A DNA stretch of 64,000 nt from Alphaproteobacteria bacterium (GTDB lineage: Bacteria; Pseudomonadota; Alphaproteobacteria; Micavibrionales; Micavibrionaceae): the NCBI GenBank assembly GCA_018399685.1, contig JAGYOK010000001.1:1-64000 (forward strand). Reading direction: 5' to 3'. The position numbers and the translations under genes are program-made. Below, piece by piece: positions 1 through 10,243 of the stretch. The notes below the pieces were generated by a model. The model was not told the DNA's origin and did not search any database. It saw nothing but the letters and a program-made list of their open reading frames with translations. The first letter of the stretch is position 1, and each line of letters opens with the position of its first letter.

Positions 1-140
1 ACGCGAAGCGGTGATACCACGGGTCTTGACCCGTGGAGCTTCACTATTTGCGCTTTTTTTTCCGTTATTCTTGCTTTTTCCTGCCCTGCTTCTTTAAAGG
101 CGTTAATGATACCAGTAAATATTCCCATCATAATTCCCAT
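1..140 (-). CDS. Possible partial small ORF running off the window edge (MGIMMGIFTGIINAFKEAGQEKARITEKKAQIVKLHGSRPVV...)
   Basis: Open frame on the minus strand from ATG at 140 to the window start; contains a palindrome at 18-37. Confidence 0.3.
   Translation of the reverse strand, partial: MGIMMGIFTGIINAFKEAGQEKARITEKKAQIVKLHGSRPVVSPLR
18..37. repeat. Short palindrome ccacgggtcttgacccgtgg (REP-like hairpin)
   Basis: 8-bp perfect inverted repeat CCACGGGT/ACCCGTGG with 4-nt loop. Confidence 0.5.
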
Positions 141-200
141 TCATAGTTGCTTTTTATAACACAAAGAGACTTACCATAAAACAGTTATGAAAATCAAATA

Positions 201-1118
201 TTAAAAAGCTTTTTGCATCACCAGAGTTGTCCACTCGCCGATATCATAGCGCGTGCGATAGGTCAGCCCTTCGCCCTCATACGCGCTCAAGACAAGGTCT
301 GATTGCTGGATTAGCATACCCGATAGGACGCAATAGCCATTATCATCCAGCACCTCGACAAGGTAAGGCGCCATTTCTATCACCGGCCCCGCCAGAATAT
401 TCGCCAAAATAAGCTCATAGGGCTTGTTTTTGCCAACCAGCGGCGTATGAAATCCATCCCCGACCGCGGTAGAAAGGCACGAGGCATTAAGATTTATTCC
501 GTTCATACCGGCGTGGCGCTCTGTCACGCGGATGCTCTCGGGGTCATTATCAACGGCCAGAACAGGGCTTTTCCAGAATTTCCACGCCGCCATAGCAAGG
601 ATGCCCGAACCCGTTCCCATATCCAGAATATTCCATGGGCATATGCCTTTGGCTTTCAGGTCAATCATGCCGGAAAGACAGCCCTTCGTTGTCTCGTGCT
701 CGCCAGAACCAAATGCCGTAGCCGCATCAAGCCTAAGAGGTATTTGCTGCTCCGGCACATCGCCATCATAATCGCTGCCATGAATGAAAAAGGAGCCAAT
801 AGTAAACGGAACGAACCCCTGATAAGACTCTTCCAGCCAGTTTATATCATCGGATATCTCTTCGATTTCAAGTTGTTCCGGCTTTATCTCTGCTGCCGCG
901 CTGATATTATAAGCGGCGCTTTGCAGGGATAATCGCGCAATAATATCGGCAGGATTTGGCTTATCCTGAAAAAACCACTCGATAGCCCACGGGGAATTAT
1001 TCTTATGTTCCGCGCGCATTGTCGTGCTGGACACTGCTATATTCACCAGCCCCTCTGCGAGTTTGCAAGCGGCAACCTCATCAATCTGGCTGGATAGTTC
1101 TAAACGTATCTTGTGCAT
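201..1118 (-). CDS. prmA: Ribosomal protein L11 methyltransferase
   Basis: SAM-binding motif LDMGTGSGILAMAA, NILAGP motif, full-length architecture. Confidence 0.93.
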   Translation of the reverse strand: MHKIRLELSSQIDEVAACKLAEGLVNIAVSSTTMRAEHKNNSPWAIEWFFQDKPNPADIIARLSLQSAAYNISAAAEIKPEQLEIEEISDDINWLEESYQGFVPFTIGSFFIHGSDYDGDVPEQQIPLRLDAATAFGSGEHETTKGCLSGMIDLKAKGICPWNILDMGTGSGILAMAAWKFWKSPVLAVDNDPESIRVTERHAGMNGINLNASCLSTAVGDGFHTPLVGKNKPYELILANILAGPVIEMAPYLVEVLDDNGYCVLSGMLIQQSDLVLSAYEGEGLTYRTRYDIGEWTTLVMQKAF

Positions 1119-1211
1119 AGCGGGGCTTTCATTTTTGTAAAAAACTTCTGTAAAAAAAGGGGCGATGCTTATAGCCTCACGCCCCTTTTGTATTAATAAA
1201 TAATCGCGACC

Positions 1212-1736
1212 CTAATCGTCGTCGTCTTCAAGCAATGTATCTTCGTCTTCCAGATCGCTTTCAAGTTCATCATCAAGGTCGCCCAGTTCCGGGATTTCAT
1301 CAAGAGAGTCGTCATCGTCGAGGTCAGAAGAATCGTCGTCGTCATCATCATCTTCGTCGATAACTTTCTTTGCATCGTCATCATCAAGACTGACAACTTC
1401 TACGCCATCATCTTCGTCTTCATCTTCATCGTCGTCTTCATCTTCATTATTTTCTTTTTCCAGAAAATCATCATCCTCATCTTCAGAAGAATCATCTTCC
1501 AAAATTTCTTCGTCTTCTTCTTTCAGATTTTTCTTCTTTTCTTTTTCCGGCTTTTCAATTTTGGCGGTAATTGCATTTGTGCGTCCGCGACGTCCTTTGA
1601 GCTTTTCCTCCAGCGTGAAAGCGGCCTCACATGAAGGGCAAATAATAGGGCGCTTGTTCATGTCATAAAACCGTACACCACAATTTGTACAAATTCTTTT
1701 TAATCCCATCGGGTCTGATGCTGTTGCCGTGCTCAC
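1212..1736 (-). CDS. TIGR02300/FYDLN acid family protein (N-terminal zinc ribbon, long Asp/Glu tail)
   Basis: MGLKRICTNCGVRFYDMNKRPIICPSCEAAF followed by an extreme acidic tract. Confidence 0.9.
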   Translation of the reverse strand: MSTATASDPMGLKRICTNCGVRFYDMNKRPIICPSCEAAFTLEEKLKGRRGRTNAITAKIEKPEKEKKKNLKEEDEEILEDDSSEDEDDDFLEKENNEDEDDDEDEDEDDGVEVVSLDDDDAKKVIDEDDDDDDDSSDLDDDDSLDEIPELGDLDDELESDLEDEDTLLEDDDD

Positions 1737-1872
1737 TCTTTATCTTCTCCTTAAAAAAGAGCTTTATTCTTCTTTTTATAGAATCCAAGTTATATGAAGT
1801 CCTGAAGTGCCTTATTTTGTCAACCCTGTCAATTTAAAAGTACACTTAACAGAATAAAAAAGGGCAAAAGAA

Positions 1873-1900
1873 AAAGGCCGGGGAGGGAAGTCCGGCCTTT
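1873..1900 (-). terminator. Intrinsic terminator hairpin
   Basis: AAAGGCCGG...CCGGCCTTT stem; on the minus strand followed by TTTCTTTT. Confidence 0.65.
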
Positions 1901-2111
1901 CTTTACGCAGTAAAAGTAGAATATTAAATACTCAGTATATACACATAAGCATTACTCTAGTTTTACACAGTAAAAAAGTTCTCGTATAAATAATTCTTTT
2001 CGTTTCTATAGTGCAAACAAAAGACAAAAAAGAATACTCAGGCGAACTTATAGTAAACTCAGGTATTAAAGCAGTAAACGCAGTTTCAAATCAGCCATAG
2101 CGCGCGGCGTT

Positions 2112-3530
2112 CTATTGCGCGCCAAGCTGTTGTTCCATTAATTTAATCCGCTCTTCATATTGGCGTTTTTGGCGGTACATTTCAGATTTTGTATTTTCAA
2201 GCGCGGCTTCTATAGAAGAAAGTTTTACAAGCTGCTTCTTGCTTGTCAGCTTGGGATCAAACAGCATGTTCTCAAGCTCGGTCTTTTCCAGCTCACATTG
2301 CGCGCGCTGTGTTTGAAGCTGCCGCCCTAAACGCTGTATCTGACGTTCGGCCTCGTTATAGCGCATCGTAGCCCGCTCCAGATTCCAGTTGTTCGACGAC
2401 ACTGAAACACGCTCTTGTTCTGCATCCAGTAAGGTAGACCTTAATTCTTCGTCCAGCAGAGCATTTTGATCCGTAAGCAACTTCACCTGCTTTTCAAGAG
2501 AAGAGATTTTGTTACGCATATCTACAAACCCTGCGCCGTCATAATTTGCAGCCTTACCGGGTGCAGAGCCGCTCGCAGGCTCTATTTGTGATAATTGTGC
2601 CGCCGCATCATCGGCAGAAGCAATAACATCATTACTACGGGAAGCAGCCTTTTTATCAGAAAAATCTATTACCCCCGGCACTTTGCTGGTTACAACATTA
2701 CGGACGATTTTCGGAGATTTTACGTTACTTCTTGTGATATTTGAAATTTTCACAGGCTCGGCATCTGCGACCTTGCTACTATCAGGCATTTCTGCATCGC
2801 TGGCATTTTCGACAGGCTTATAGTTATCGCTGCTTTTTTTCAGTTTTTCAGCCAGGACATCAATATAGCGCGGCTTATCAGAAGCAACCGGCTTTGCTTT
2901 TGTCAGAGTGCCGGAACCGTCATTTGTAGATGTCTGTTCAATTTCCGATGCTGAATTAAGCGAAGCCTCATCGGGCACATAATCAAAATCATCATCATTA
3001 TTAAGTGCAATACCAACGCTTTCAACAGCACTCGTACATTCATTATATACAGGCATCTTTGCTTTCAGGCCGGTCAGATACAGGCGAAAATTATTGTCCC
3101 TGATCTGGATATCCATCACACCGGCATTGCTGATCTCTCTTGCAAATTCCAGATGTTCCGTTAGATCGCTGGTTATTGTGGTTTTTTTCGTTGCTATAGA
3201 CGGCGCGACAACACGTGATATGCCGGGAACAAGAAGCTGTACCTCGTATTTCAAACCTTCTTGAAAAGCGGCCTGCCTGAAATCTATGTTCAGCGTGCTA
3301 AAACCTTCAGCATTACCGGACATTTCCACGATATAACCGTTATTAAGCTGGTTACTGATCGAGCAAATCGGATGACCGCCATCTTCTGGATTAACCCGCT
3401 CTACATTCCATTTCATCTTGGGATAGAAATAAAGCTCTGGCTCGTCGGCGCGAACATCAACGCTTACAAAACAAAGCCCAGCCAAAAAGAAGATAAAAAT
3501 ACCAGACGTTACAAACTTGGTGTAGGACAT
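2112..3530 (-). CDS. Secreted/periplasmic hypothetical protein with C-terminal coiled coil
   Basis: N-terminal signal peptide (IFIFFLAGLCFVSVDVRA), C-terminal heptad-rich region. Confidence 0.75.
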   Translation of the reverse strand: MSYTKFVTSGIFIFFLAGLCFVSVDVRADEPELYFYPKMKWNVERVNPEDGGHPICSISNQLNNGYIVEMSGNAEGFSTLNIDFRQAAFQEGLKYEVQLLVPGISRVVAPSIATKKTTITSDLTEHLEFAREISNAGVMDIQIRDNNFRLYLTGLKAKMPVYNECTSAVESVGIALNNDDDFDYVPDEASLNSASEIEQTSTNDGSGTLTKAKPVASDKPRYIDVLAEKLKKSSDNYKPVENASDAEMPDSSKVADAEPVKISNITRSNVKSPKIVRNVVTSKVPGVIDFSDKKAASRSNDVIASADDAAAQLSQIEPASGSAPGKAANYDGAGFVDMRNKISSLEKQVKLLTDQNALLDEELRSTLLDAEQERVSVSSNNWNLERATMRYNEAERQIQRLGRQLQTQRAQCELEKTELENMLFDPKLTSKKQLVKLSSIEAALENTKSEMYRQKRQYEERIKLMEQQLGAQ

Positions 3531-3816
3531 CTTAAAATAAAACCCTGAAATTGAAATAAGAATGGCACGGACGCGCCAAGTGATTCGTTACTACGCAGCA
3601 TTTTTACAGTTTTCTTGATACCTAAAAAGGATTTAGCACTTTTTCTTAAACAATTTCTGGGGACAAAAATAGTGGCTTTACAAATATCCCGCAAATATAG
3701 GAGCGATTTGCGCAGGCTTTTTGGGGATGATAAATGCGCAAAAAAGCAAAAGAGCCGCACAAAAAGCAAGGCTCTTTCTTAAAAAGATTTACTTTAAAAA
3801 AGTTACTTTAAAAAAG

Positions 3817-4200
3817 TTACTGGGGCATCGGAGTCAAAGCAGGAGCTTCTTCCTCATCCATATTTTCCTCAGCAGCCTCTTCTTCAATCATGTCTTCTTC
3901 TGAAGACATCATATCATTAACAGAGTCCATTGCGGCCTCACCAGCGCCTTCAAGCACTTCACCGGCTTCCTTAACATCGTCAACGAAACCTTCCATCATG
4001 TCATCGGCGGGTGCAAAAAGCTCTCCATCCTCTTCGATGTCACGGCTTGGAACGAAAGTCCCTTCTTCCTGAAGCACATCAGGAGAAAGCTCCACAACGC
4101 CTTCATCAATTTTATTTTTATTGTTGTAATAGTTTATGCCAACGCCAATAGCGACGCCGACGAGTAAATAGATAGTCCATCTAACGAAACGATTTTCCAT
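3817..4200 (-). CDS. Membrane-anchored acidic hypothetical protein
   Basis: Single N-terminal TM segment (WTIYLLVGVAIGVGINYY), Glu/Asp-rich tail. Confidence 0.65.
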   Translation of the reverse strand: MENRFVRWTIYLLVGVAIGVGINYYNNKNKIDEGVVELSPDVLQEEGTFVPSRDIEEDGELFAPADDMMEGFVDDVKEAGEVLEGAGEAAMDSVNDMMSSEEDMIEEEAAEENMDEEEAPALTPMPQ

Positions 4201-4411
4201 GATTATAGCCTCTTGTCCTTTTATATTATTGTATTATTCAAATAAGAGCAAAACGCATGCACACACATTTTCATTTACCTTTTTGAAAATTTTGCTCTTG
4301 CATGAATATGTTGCTTTCAAGTGTTTATAAATCTTTTATTGTAACTTGACAATCACCATTATTGCGGCAACTCTCAGAATCAACACAAAAAATAACTTTA
4401 GGGAAAAACAA

Positions 4412-4759
4412 ATGCCGCACATCATCGTCGAATATTCCCGCCATCTTGAGGGGATCGTTAAAGTCCCTGATCTTGTGCAAGATCTACATATCGCGCTGGC
4501 AGCTCAGGGGGTTGATGAAACCAGCATAGTAAGCCGTGCCCGTGCTTGCGATTATGTGTCTGTTGGCGTTTTGGGAGTGAACGGACATATGCTGCACACA
4601 ATGGTTCTTTTGTCGAAAGGTAGCGATACTCAGACCAAACGCAAATATGGCGATGTGCTCTATGATGTTCTCAAGGCAAGCGTTAGTGAGAAAGTTAAAA
4701 ACTGTGCTGTGAGTCTTGAAATACGCGATATGGACAGCGATACATATTACACAAACTAA
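4412..4759 (+). CDS. 5-carboxymethyl-2-hydroxymuconate isomerase-like (CHMI/tautomerase-fold) protein
   Basis: MPHIIVEYS start with catalytic Pro2 if the internal ATG at 4412 is used; overall CHMI pattern. Confidence 0.7.
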   Translation: MPHIIVEYSRHLEGIVKVPDLVQDLHIALAAQGVDETSIVSRARACDYVSVGVLGVNGHMLHTMVLLSKGSDTQTKRKYGDVLYDVLKASVSEKVKNCAVSLEIRDMDSDTYYTN

Positions 4760-4767
4760 TTACATAA

Positions 4768-6372
<1,605 letters not shown>

Positions 6373-6463
6373 GAGGAAGCGGCTTAGGCGGTCAATTTAT
6401 TATGTATAACAATGTGTTGTGCAGAAGTGTTGACGGCGAGTCTGAAAAATGTATAATTACGGA

Positions 6464-6483
6464 GTGTAGATTAATCTGCTTCT
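6464..6483 (+). repeat. Left copy of 20-nt perfect inverted repeat gtgtagattaatctgcttct
   Basis: Exact reverse complement found at 7108-7127. Confidence 0.9.
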
Positions 6484-6494
6484 AGCAATTAATC

Positions 6495-6525
6495 AAAAAG
6501 CCTCTCGGAATCCGAGGGGCTTTTT
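6495..6525. terminator. Bidirectional intrinsic terminator
   Basis: AAAAAGCCTCTCGG-AATCCGAGGGGCTTTTT hairpin. Confidence 0.75.
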
Positions 6526-6536
6526 ATTATTGAAGT

Positions 6537-6932
6537 TTATGCCGCTTTATCAAACTTTGTCATATAAGAATCTATTTTTTTCAAAAGATCTAATATTCCT
6601 GTTAATTCATAGGCATTACCTAACTGAGTTTTATGCTGATGTCCTGAAATTCTGGATATATATCCCTTCGTTTCAAGGTTAAGGAGTGTTCTTTGTATCT
6701 GTCTTATACTTAAATTTAATTTTTTATTGAAACTAGAGTTTTTTATAATGGGTAAAAAATCCTGTTTTTCTAATTCACATATCAACAGAGTCAAAATCCA
6801 CATTTCTGTAGGTGTGATTTTTTGTTCTTCTCTGCTTATAAATTCATTAGATGATAAAAGAAGATGGAGGTTTCTAGTAAGGTTGGTTTTTGATTCGTTA
6901 TGGTTAGAATCACAGCAACATTTGTTCGACAT
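6537..6932 (-). CDS. Winged-helix DNA-binding protein (predicted)
   Basis: Central wHTH-like segment NLSIRQIQRTLLNLETKGYISRISGHQHKTQLGNAYELT. Confidence 0.65.
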   Translation of the reverse strand: MSNKCCCDSNHNESKTNLTRNLHLLLSSNEFISREEQKITPTEMWILTLLICELEKQDFLPIIKNSSFNKKLNLSIRQIQRTLLNLETKGYISRISGHQHKTQLGNAYELTGILDLLKKIDSYMTKFDKAA

Positions 6933-7063
6933 AATAGACCTCCCGCGTCATAAATGTCATTATAAAGATCGTTCATGGTGTATATAAAATCTATTGATAA
7001 ATAGCAGTTTATTAGGACTTTGGCAAGAATTGATTTTAGAAAATCAAGGGTGACATTTTTGTC

Positions 7064-7127
7064 GTTGACATATTAAAGTAATATGTTTAAGAATCTATGG
7101 CAAAGTCAGAAGCAGATTAATCTACAC
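7064..7127 (+). promoter_or_regulatory. Candidate promoter/operator of the 7181 gene
   Basis: TTGACA at 7064, internal inverted repeat ACATATTA-AAG-TAATATGT, and right copy of 20-nt IR at 7108-7127 with palindromic core AGATTAATCT. Confidence 0.45.
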
Positions 7128-7180
7128 ACAAATATTTGTTTCTGGCTTCCTTTAAACTTTAAAACATAGGAGCCTTAATA

Positions 7181-7387
7181 ATGGCAAATTACTTTGTAAA
7201 TAAGAACGAACAGTCTACTGGTGAAAACGAGGTGCACCGTGAAGGGTGCGAATGGCTGAAGAAAGCTAAAGATGTAGAATATTTGGGTGATTATCCCTCA
7301 TGCCATTCTGCTGTAGCGGAAGCTAAAAGAAGAGGGTACAACGCGGACGGCTGTTATTATTGTTGTAATGACTGTCACACACGCTAG
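7181..7387 (+). CDS. Small Cys-rich conserved hypothetical protein
   Basis: 68 aa, C-terminal DGCYYCCNDCHTR; good SD (AGGAG) upstream. Confidence 0.75.
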   Translation: MANYFVNKNEQSTGENEVHREGCEWLKKAKDVEYLGDYPSCHSAVAEAKRRGYNADGCYYCCNDCHTR

Positions 7388-7453
7388 TGTCACGGGAACG
7401 GGGGCATTGCCCCCGTTTTTCCTACCGAATTCAGATAAAACAGGAGGAACGAA

Positions 7454-7690
7454 ATGAGTTCTAAAAAGAAAATAGTAAATGCTCGAGCTGATAGCGATGG
7501 CGACATTACCCACGTATTGTTCGAAGGAAATCAAAACTACACTTCCGTTGAAAGGGCTATACCTATGGCGGATAGGGGTGATATCGAGAATACGCATGTT
7601 GTTCGTGCAAGTGACAAAAAAATACACTTGAGAACTAACCCCGACCGAAGCGCTAATAATAATTTAGACACTATGGCCGGAGATATATAA
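7454..7690 (+). CDS. DUF3892-like small protein
   Basis: ITHVLFEGN...THVVRASDKKIHLRTNPDRSANNNLD pattern; AGGAGG SD. Confidence 0.65.
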   Translation: MSSKKKIVNARADSDGDITHVLFEGNQNYTSVERAIPMADRGDIENTHVVRASDKKIHLRTNPDRSANNNLDTMAGDI

Positions 7691-7712
7691 AAAAGCATAA
7701 CTTCAGTTATGC
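7690..7712 (-). terminator. Intrinsic terminator downstream of the PIN operon
   Basis: GCATAAC-TGAA-GTTATGC stem followed by T-run on the minus strand. Confidence 0.6.
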
Positions 7713-7781
7713 AACGCCCGACCCAAAATAATCCCCCTCTATCCGTCATCCCCGCCGCGGCATTCTTCAACAAGGCTGCCC

Positions 7782-8351
7782 CTAAATCAAATCCTTATAT
7801 TTCCTTAGCTCTGTCAGTGTTTTGACCAAACCCTGCGCCTCCAATTTATTTAAAAATTGGTCTACTGTATACGGAGGGTTATTCAGACAAGCACGCTGTT
7901 CTTTTGCGGCTTTTGCAACGATATCGGGATGCAAATTTATCAAGTGCCATATAAAATCATCGGGATGTTGTGCTTCAGTGTCGTACTGGCTTAGGACATC
8001 TTTAGGGAAGTCTTTTAGATTGCTTGTGACAATCAAATCGCATTTTCCTTTTATCGCAGCAGCAAGGACGTGCCGATCATCTGGATCAGGGAGCTTCAGC
8101 ATTGGAATAAAAGGTTCGTAACCCTCGATTAACGCGTCATAAATATGTTGATTCATTAAATCTTTAGCACGTTCCAGTTTCTTACGATCCCTGTTAGGTT
8201 CTTTGATGAGTAACGCATTTATCCATTCATCATGAATTTGATTTGTCCATCTGGCTTTGAACGTTCCTGTCGTGGCAAGACGCATGAGCAAGTCACGCAG
8301 AGGGGCGGGGTATAATACACAGGCATCATATAAAACAGTAAATCTGGACAA
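7782..8351 (-). CDS. PIN-domain ribonuclease toxin
   Basis: Asp residues in VLYDACVLYP, DPDDRHVLAAAI, CDLIVTSNLKDFP match the PIN catalytic pattern. Confidence 0.85.
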   Translation of the reverse strand: MSRFTVLYDACVLYPAPLRDLLMRLATTGTFKARWTNQIHDEWINALLIKEPNRDRKKLERAKDLMNQHIYDALIEGYEPFIPMLKLPDPDDRHVLAAAIKGKCDLIVTSNLKDFPKDVLSQYDTEAQHPDDFIWHLINLHPDIVAKAAKEQRACLNNPPYTVDQFLNKLEAQGLVKTLTELRKYKDLI

Positions 8352-8354
8352 GTT

Positions 8355-8792
8355 CTAGTACCCCATATCCTCTTCTTGCGATAGCTCTGTGAGTTTTTTT
8401 AGAACGCTCTGCCTTTTTTCATCCTCTTTGTTTTTGTAAGCCATCAAATCACAATAATAAACGCGACGGTGTGACCCAACCATATGGCAAGGTAATTTTT
8501 CCTCTTTAATTAATTTATTGATATAAGGTCTGGAAACATTAAGGATATTTGCAGCTTGCTGTGTTGTAAGAATTGCATCCATAGGAATTACGGACACAGC
8601 TTTTCCTTTAGCTATTTCTTCCAAAATGCTCATAAGCATATGAATAGCCATAGCAGGAACCTTAAAGGGCTCGCCTTGATCGGCTACACTAACTTCTGCG
8701 AATTCTCCCAATTCAGGAATCATTGAAGCGAGGCGCCTGCTCGTTTCAGAGGCCATTTCACTGTCTTGGAGAGTTGGAATAGATTGTCCCAT
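8355..8792 (-). CDS. HTH (excisionase/MerR-type) DNA-binding antitoxin
   Basis: LTTQQAANILNVSRPYINKLIKEEKLPCHMVGSHRRVYYCDLMAYK helix-turn-helix; 3-nt gap to PIN gene. Confidence 0.85.
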   Translation of the reverse strand: MGQSIPTLQDSEMASETSRRLASMIPELGEFAEVSVADQGEPFKVPAMAIHMLMSILEEIAKGKAVSVIPMDAILTTQQAANILNVSRPYINKLIKEEKLPCHMVGSHRRVYYCDLMAYKNKEDEKRQSVLKKLTELSQEEDMGY

Positions 8793-9296
8793 TCTTTAGC
8801 TCCTATAATATTATGAATAATCATCTTGTATAATTCTAACACATTTGTTTTAGTAAACGCAATAAACGAAATATCCGAAACAAAAGAATCCATAATTTTT
8901 TCAAAATTCGGGCATGACGAATGGGGGGGGACGCCTTCAATGAATCGGAAGTGACAATAAAAACCCCGCCGGCGAGATTGAATCCAAGGGCGCGGGTATA
9001 TATCTTTGCTATATATTTTCTTGGAAATCTTTGCCTAATATAAGGTATCAAAATACATTCTCAATAGCTTTTCGCGGCAAAAGCGCGCGTATATCGATAT
9101 AGTATATACATATACCCCCCGTATATCCCCTTTATATATGTGTTAGGAGCCTAGGGGCATATCTTCGCCCTTAAAAACGATCATAACACAAAAACCAGAT
9201 AAAGGGAAGAAATTCCTAACAATACGCAAACATTGCCAAATCCCCTAACTTCGTGTAGCACTCATCTTCAAATACAAATGAAGGCACATCAAAACA

Positions 9297-9533
9297 ATGA
9301 CGACACCCGAAACCCTCGACGAGTTTATCCTTTCCGCTGCCACCGATGAGTGGCAGAAGACCGCCGTTTTGATCTCCAAAGTCTTTGATAACCCTGCCTT
9401 TGACAGCGCCGCCAACAAAGCTCAGGACGTAGCGGAGCGGCTTTATATCCTCGTTGATAACGGCAGATTAGAGGCCACCGGCAACATGCGCCGCTGGCGT
9501 GACAGCAATATCCGGCTTGTCAAAAAGGCTTAA
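9297..9533 (+). CDS. Small DUF3658-like protein
   Basis: EWQKTAVLISKV...ERLYILVDNGRLEATGNMRRWRDSNIRL pattern. Confidence 0.6.
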   Translation: MTTPETLDEFILSAATDEWQKTAVLISKVFDNPAFDSAANKAQDVAERLYILVDNGRLEATGNMRRWRDSNIRLVKKA

Positions 9534-10156
9534 ACCCCAAGCTTTCCCGCCATATTTTTAAGAAATTTCTTCTTCATCCGCTCGCACTGACCCATGCTAA
9601 AGCCAAGGCCTTCGCGGATATCATCGAGCATAATCAGCTCATCATCATTCATGTCGCCATCAGCCGCCAGAACATAAAGGGAGGCGGTAATCATTTGTTT
9701 TTTCAGCATTTTATTGAGCACAGGCTTGACAGTTGCCAGCTCGGTTTTAATGTCCGTTCCTTCTTCCAGCATCCCTTCAGCCGTGTATCTGATCGTCTCC
9801 TCATCAAGCGTAGAACCCGTAAGGTGTTGAAATATATTTGATATTTTGTCTACCTCCGAGTCCTGAATTTTGCCATCGGCAATCGTAATAGCCAGCATAC
9901 ATCTGAGCAGCCCAACGGAAAACACGTTGCTATCCCCCGCATGCAGGGTTTTGTAGTCGTACATGTGGTCATCAATAGCGCCACCGGCCAGCGCGATAAC
10001 GCTCAAAACCATATAGGCTCCACCGACCAAAGCCATAAAAATACTTACTTTTAATATATTTGGATCATCTATGATCCCGAAGAAATTCCCCCCCATACCA
10101 AGAGCGCCAATTACAAACATAGCCGTTCCGGCGCCCATAAATTTTGTACTTATCAT
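9530..10156 (-). CDS. Membrane protein with TerB-like domain
   Basis: Two N-terminal TM segments; acidic repeat ADGKIQDSEVDKI and AADGDMNDDELIMLDDI. Confidence 0.65.
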   Translation of the reverse strand: MISTKFMGAGTAMFVIGALGMGGNFFGIIDDPNILKVSIFMALVGGAYMVLSVIALAGGAIDDHMYDYKTLHAGDSNVFSVGLLRCMLAITIADGKIQDSEVDKISNIFQHLTGSTLDEETIRYTAEGMLEEGTDIKTELATVKPVLNKMLKKQMITASLYVLAADGDMNDDELIMLDDIREGLGFSMGQCERMKKKFLKNMAGKLGV

Positions 10157-10243
10157 AGATTAATCCTTATTTATCCCACATCACTCAAGGAAGAATCCTA
10201 GCAGGTAAGATTCTTGATATAAAGTATTATTTAGCCCCTGATG

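Noticed and set aside
447-932. 161-aa plus-strand ORF over prmA
   Set aside because: Antisense to a clear prmA frame; no motifs, no SD.
1193-1396. 67-aa Met/Thr-rich ORF
   Set aside because: Out-of-frame reading of the GAT/GAA-rich acidic tail of the FYDLN-type gene.
4201-4411. Possible TPP riboswitch upstream of the thiC operon
   Set aside because: Conserved THI-box blocks were not found by eye; a covariance search would be needed.
7298-7627. 109-aa minus-strand ORF
   Set aside because: Spans two plus-strand genes with good SDs; looks antisense.
8836-9051. 71-aa minus-strand ORF
   Set aside because: In AT-rich intergenic DNA with low-complexity character and no clear SD; not supported.
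9080-9145. Run of tatat/gtatat words (cgcgcgtatatcgatatagtatatacatata...)
   Set aside because: Looks like simple low-complexity sequence; no defined repeat unit or integration-site structure could be supported.
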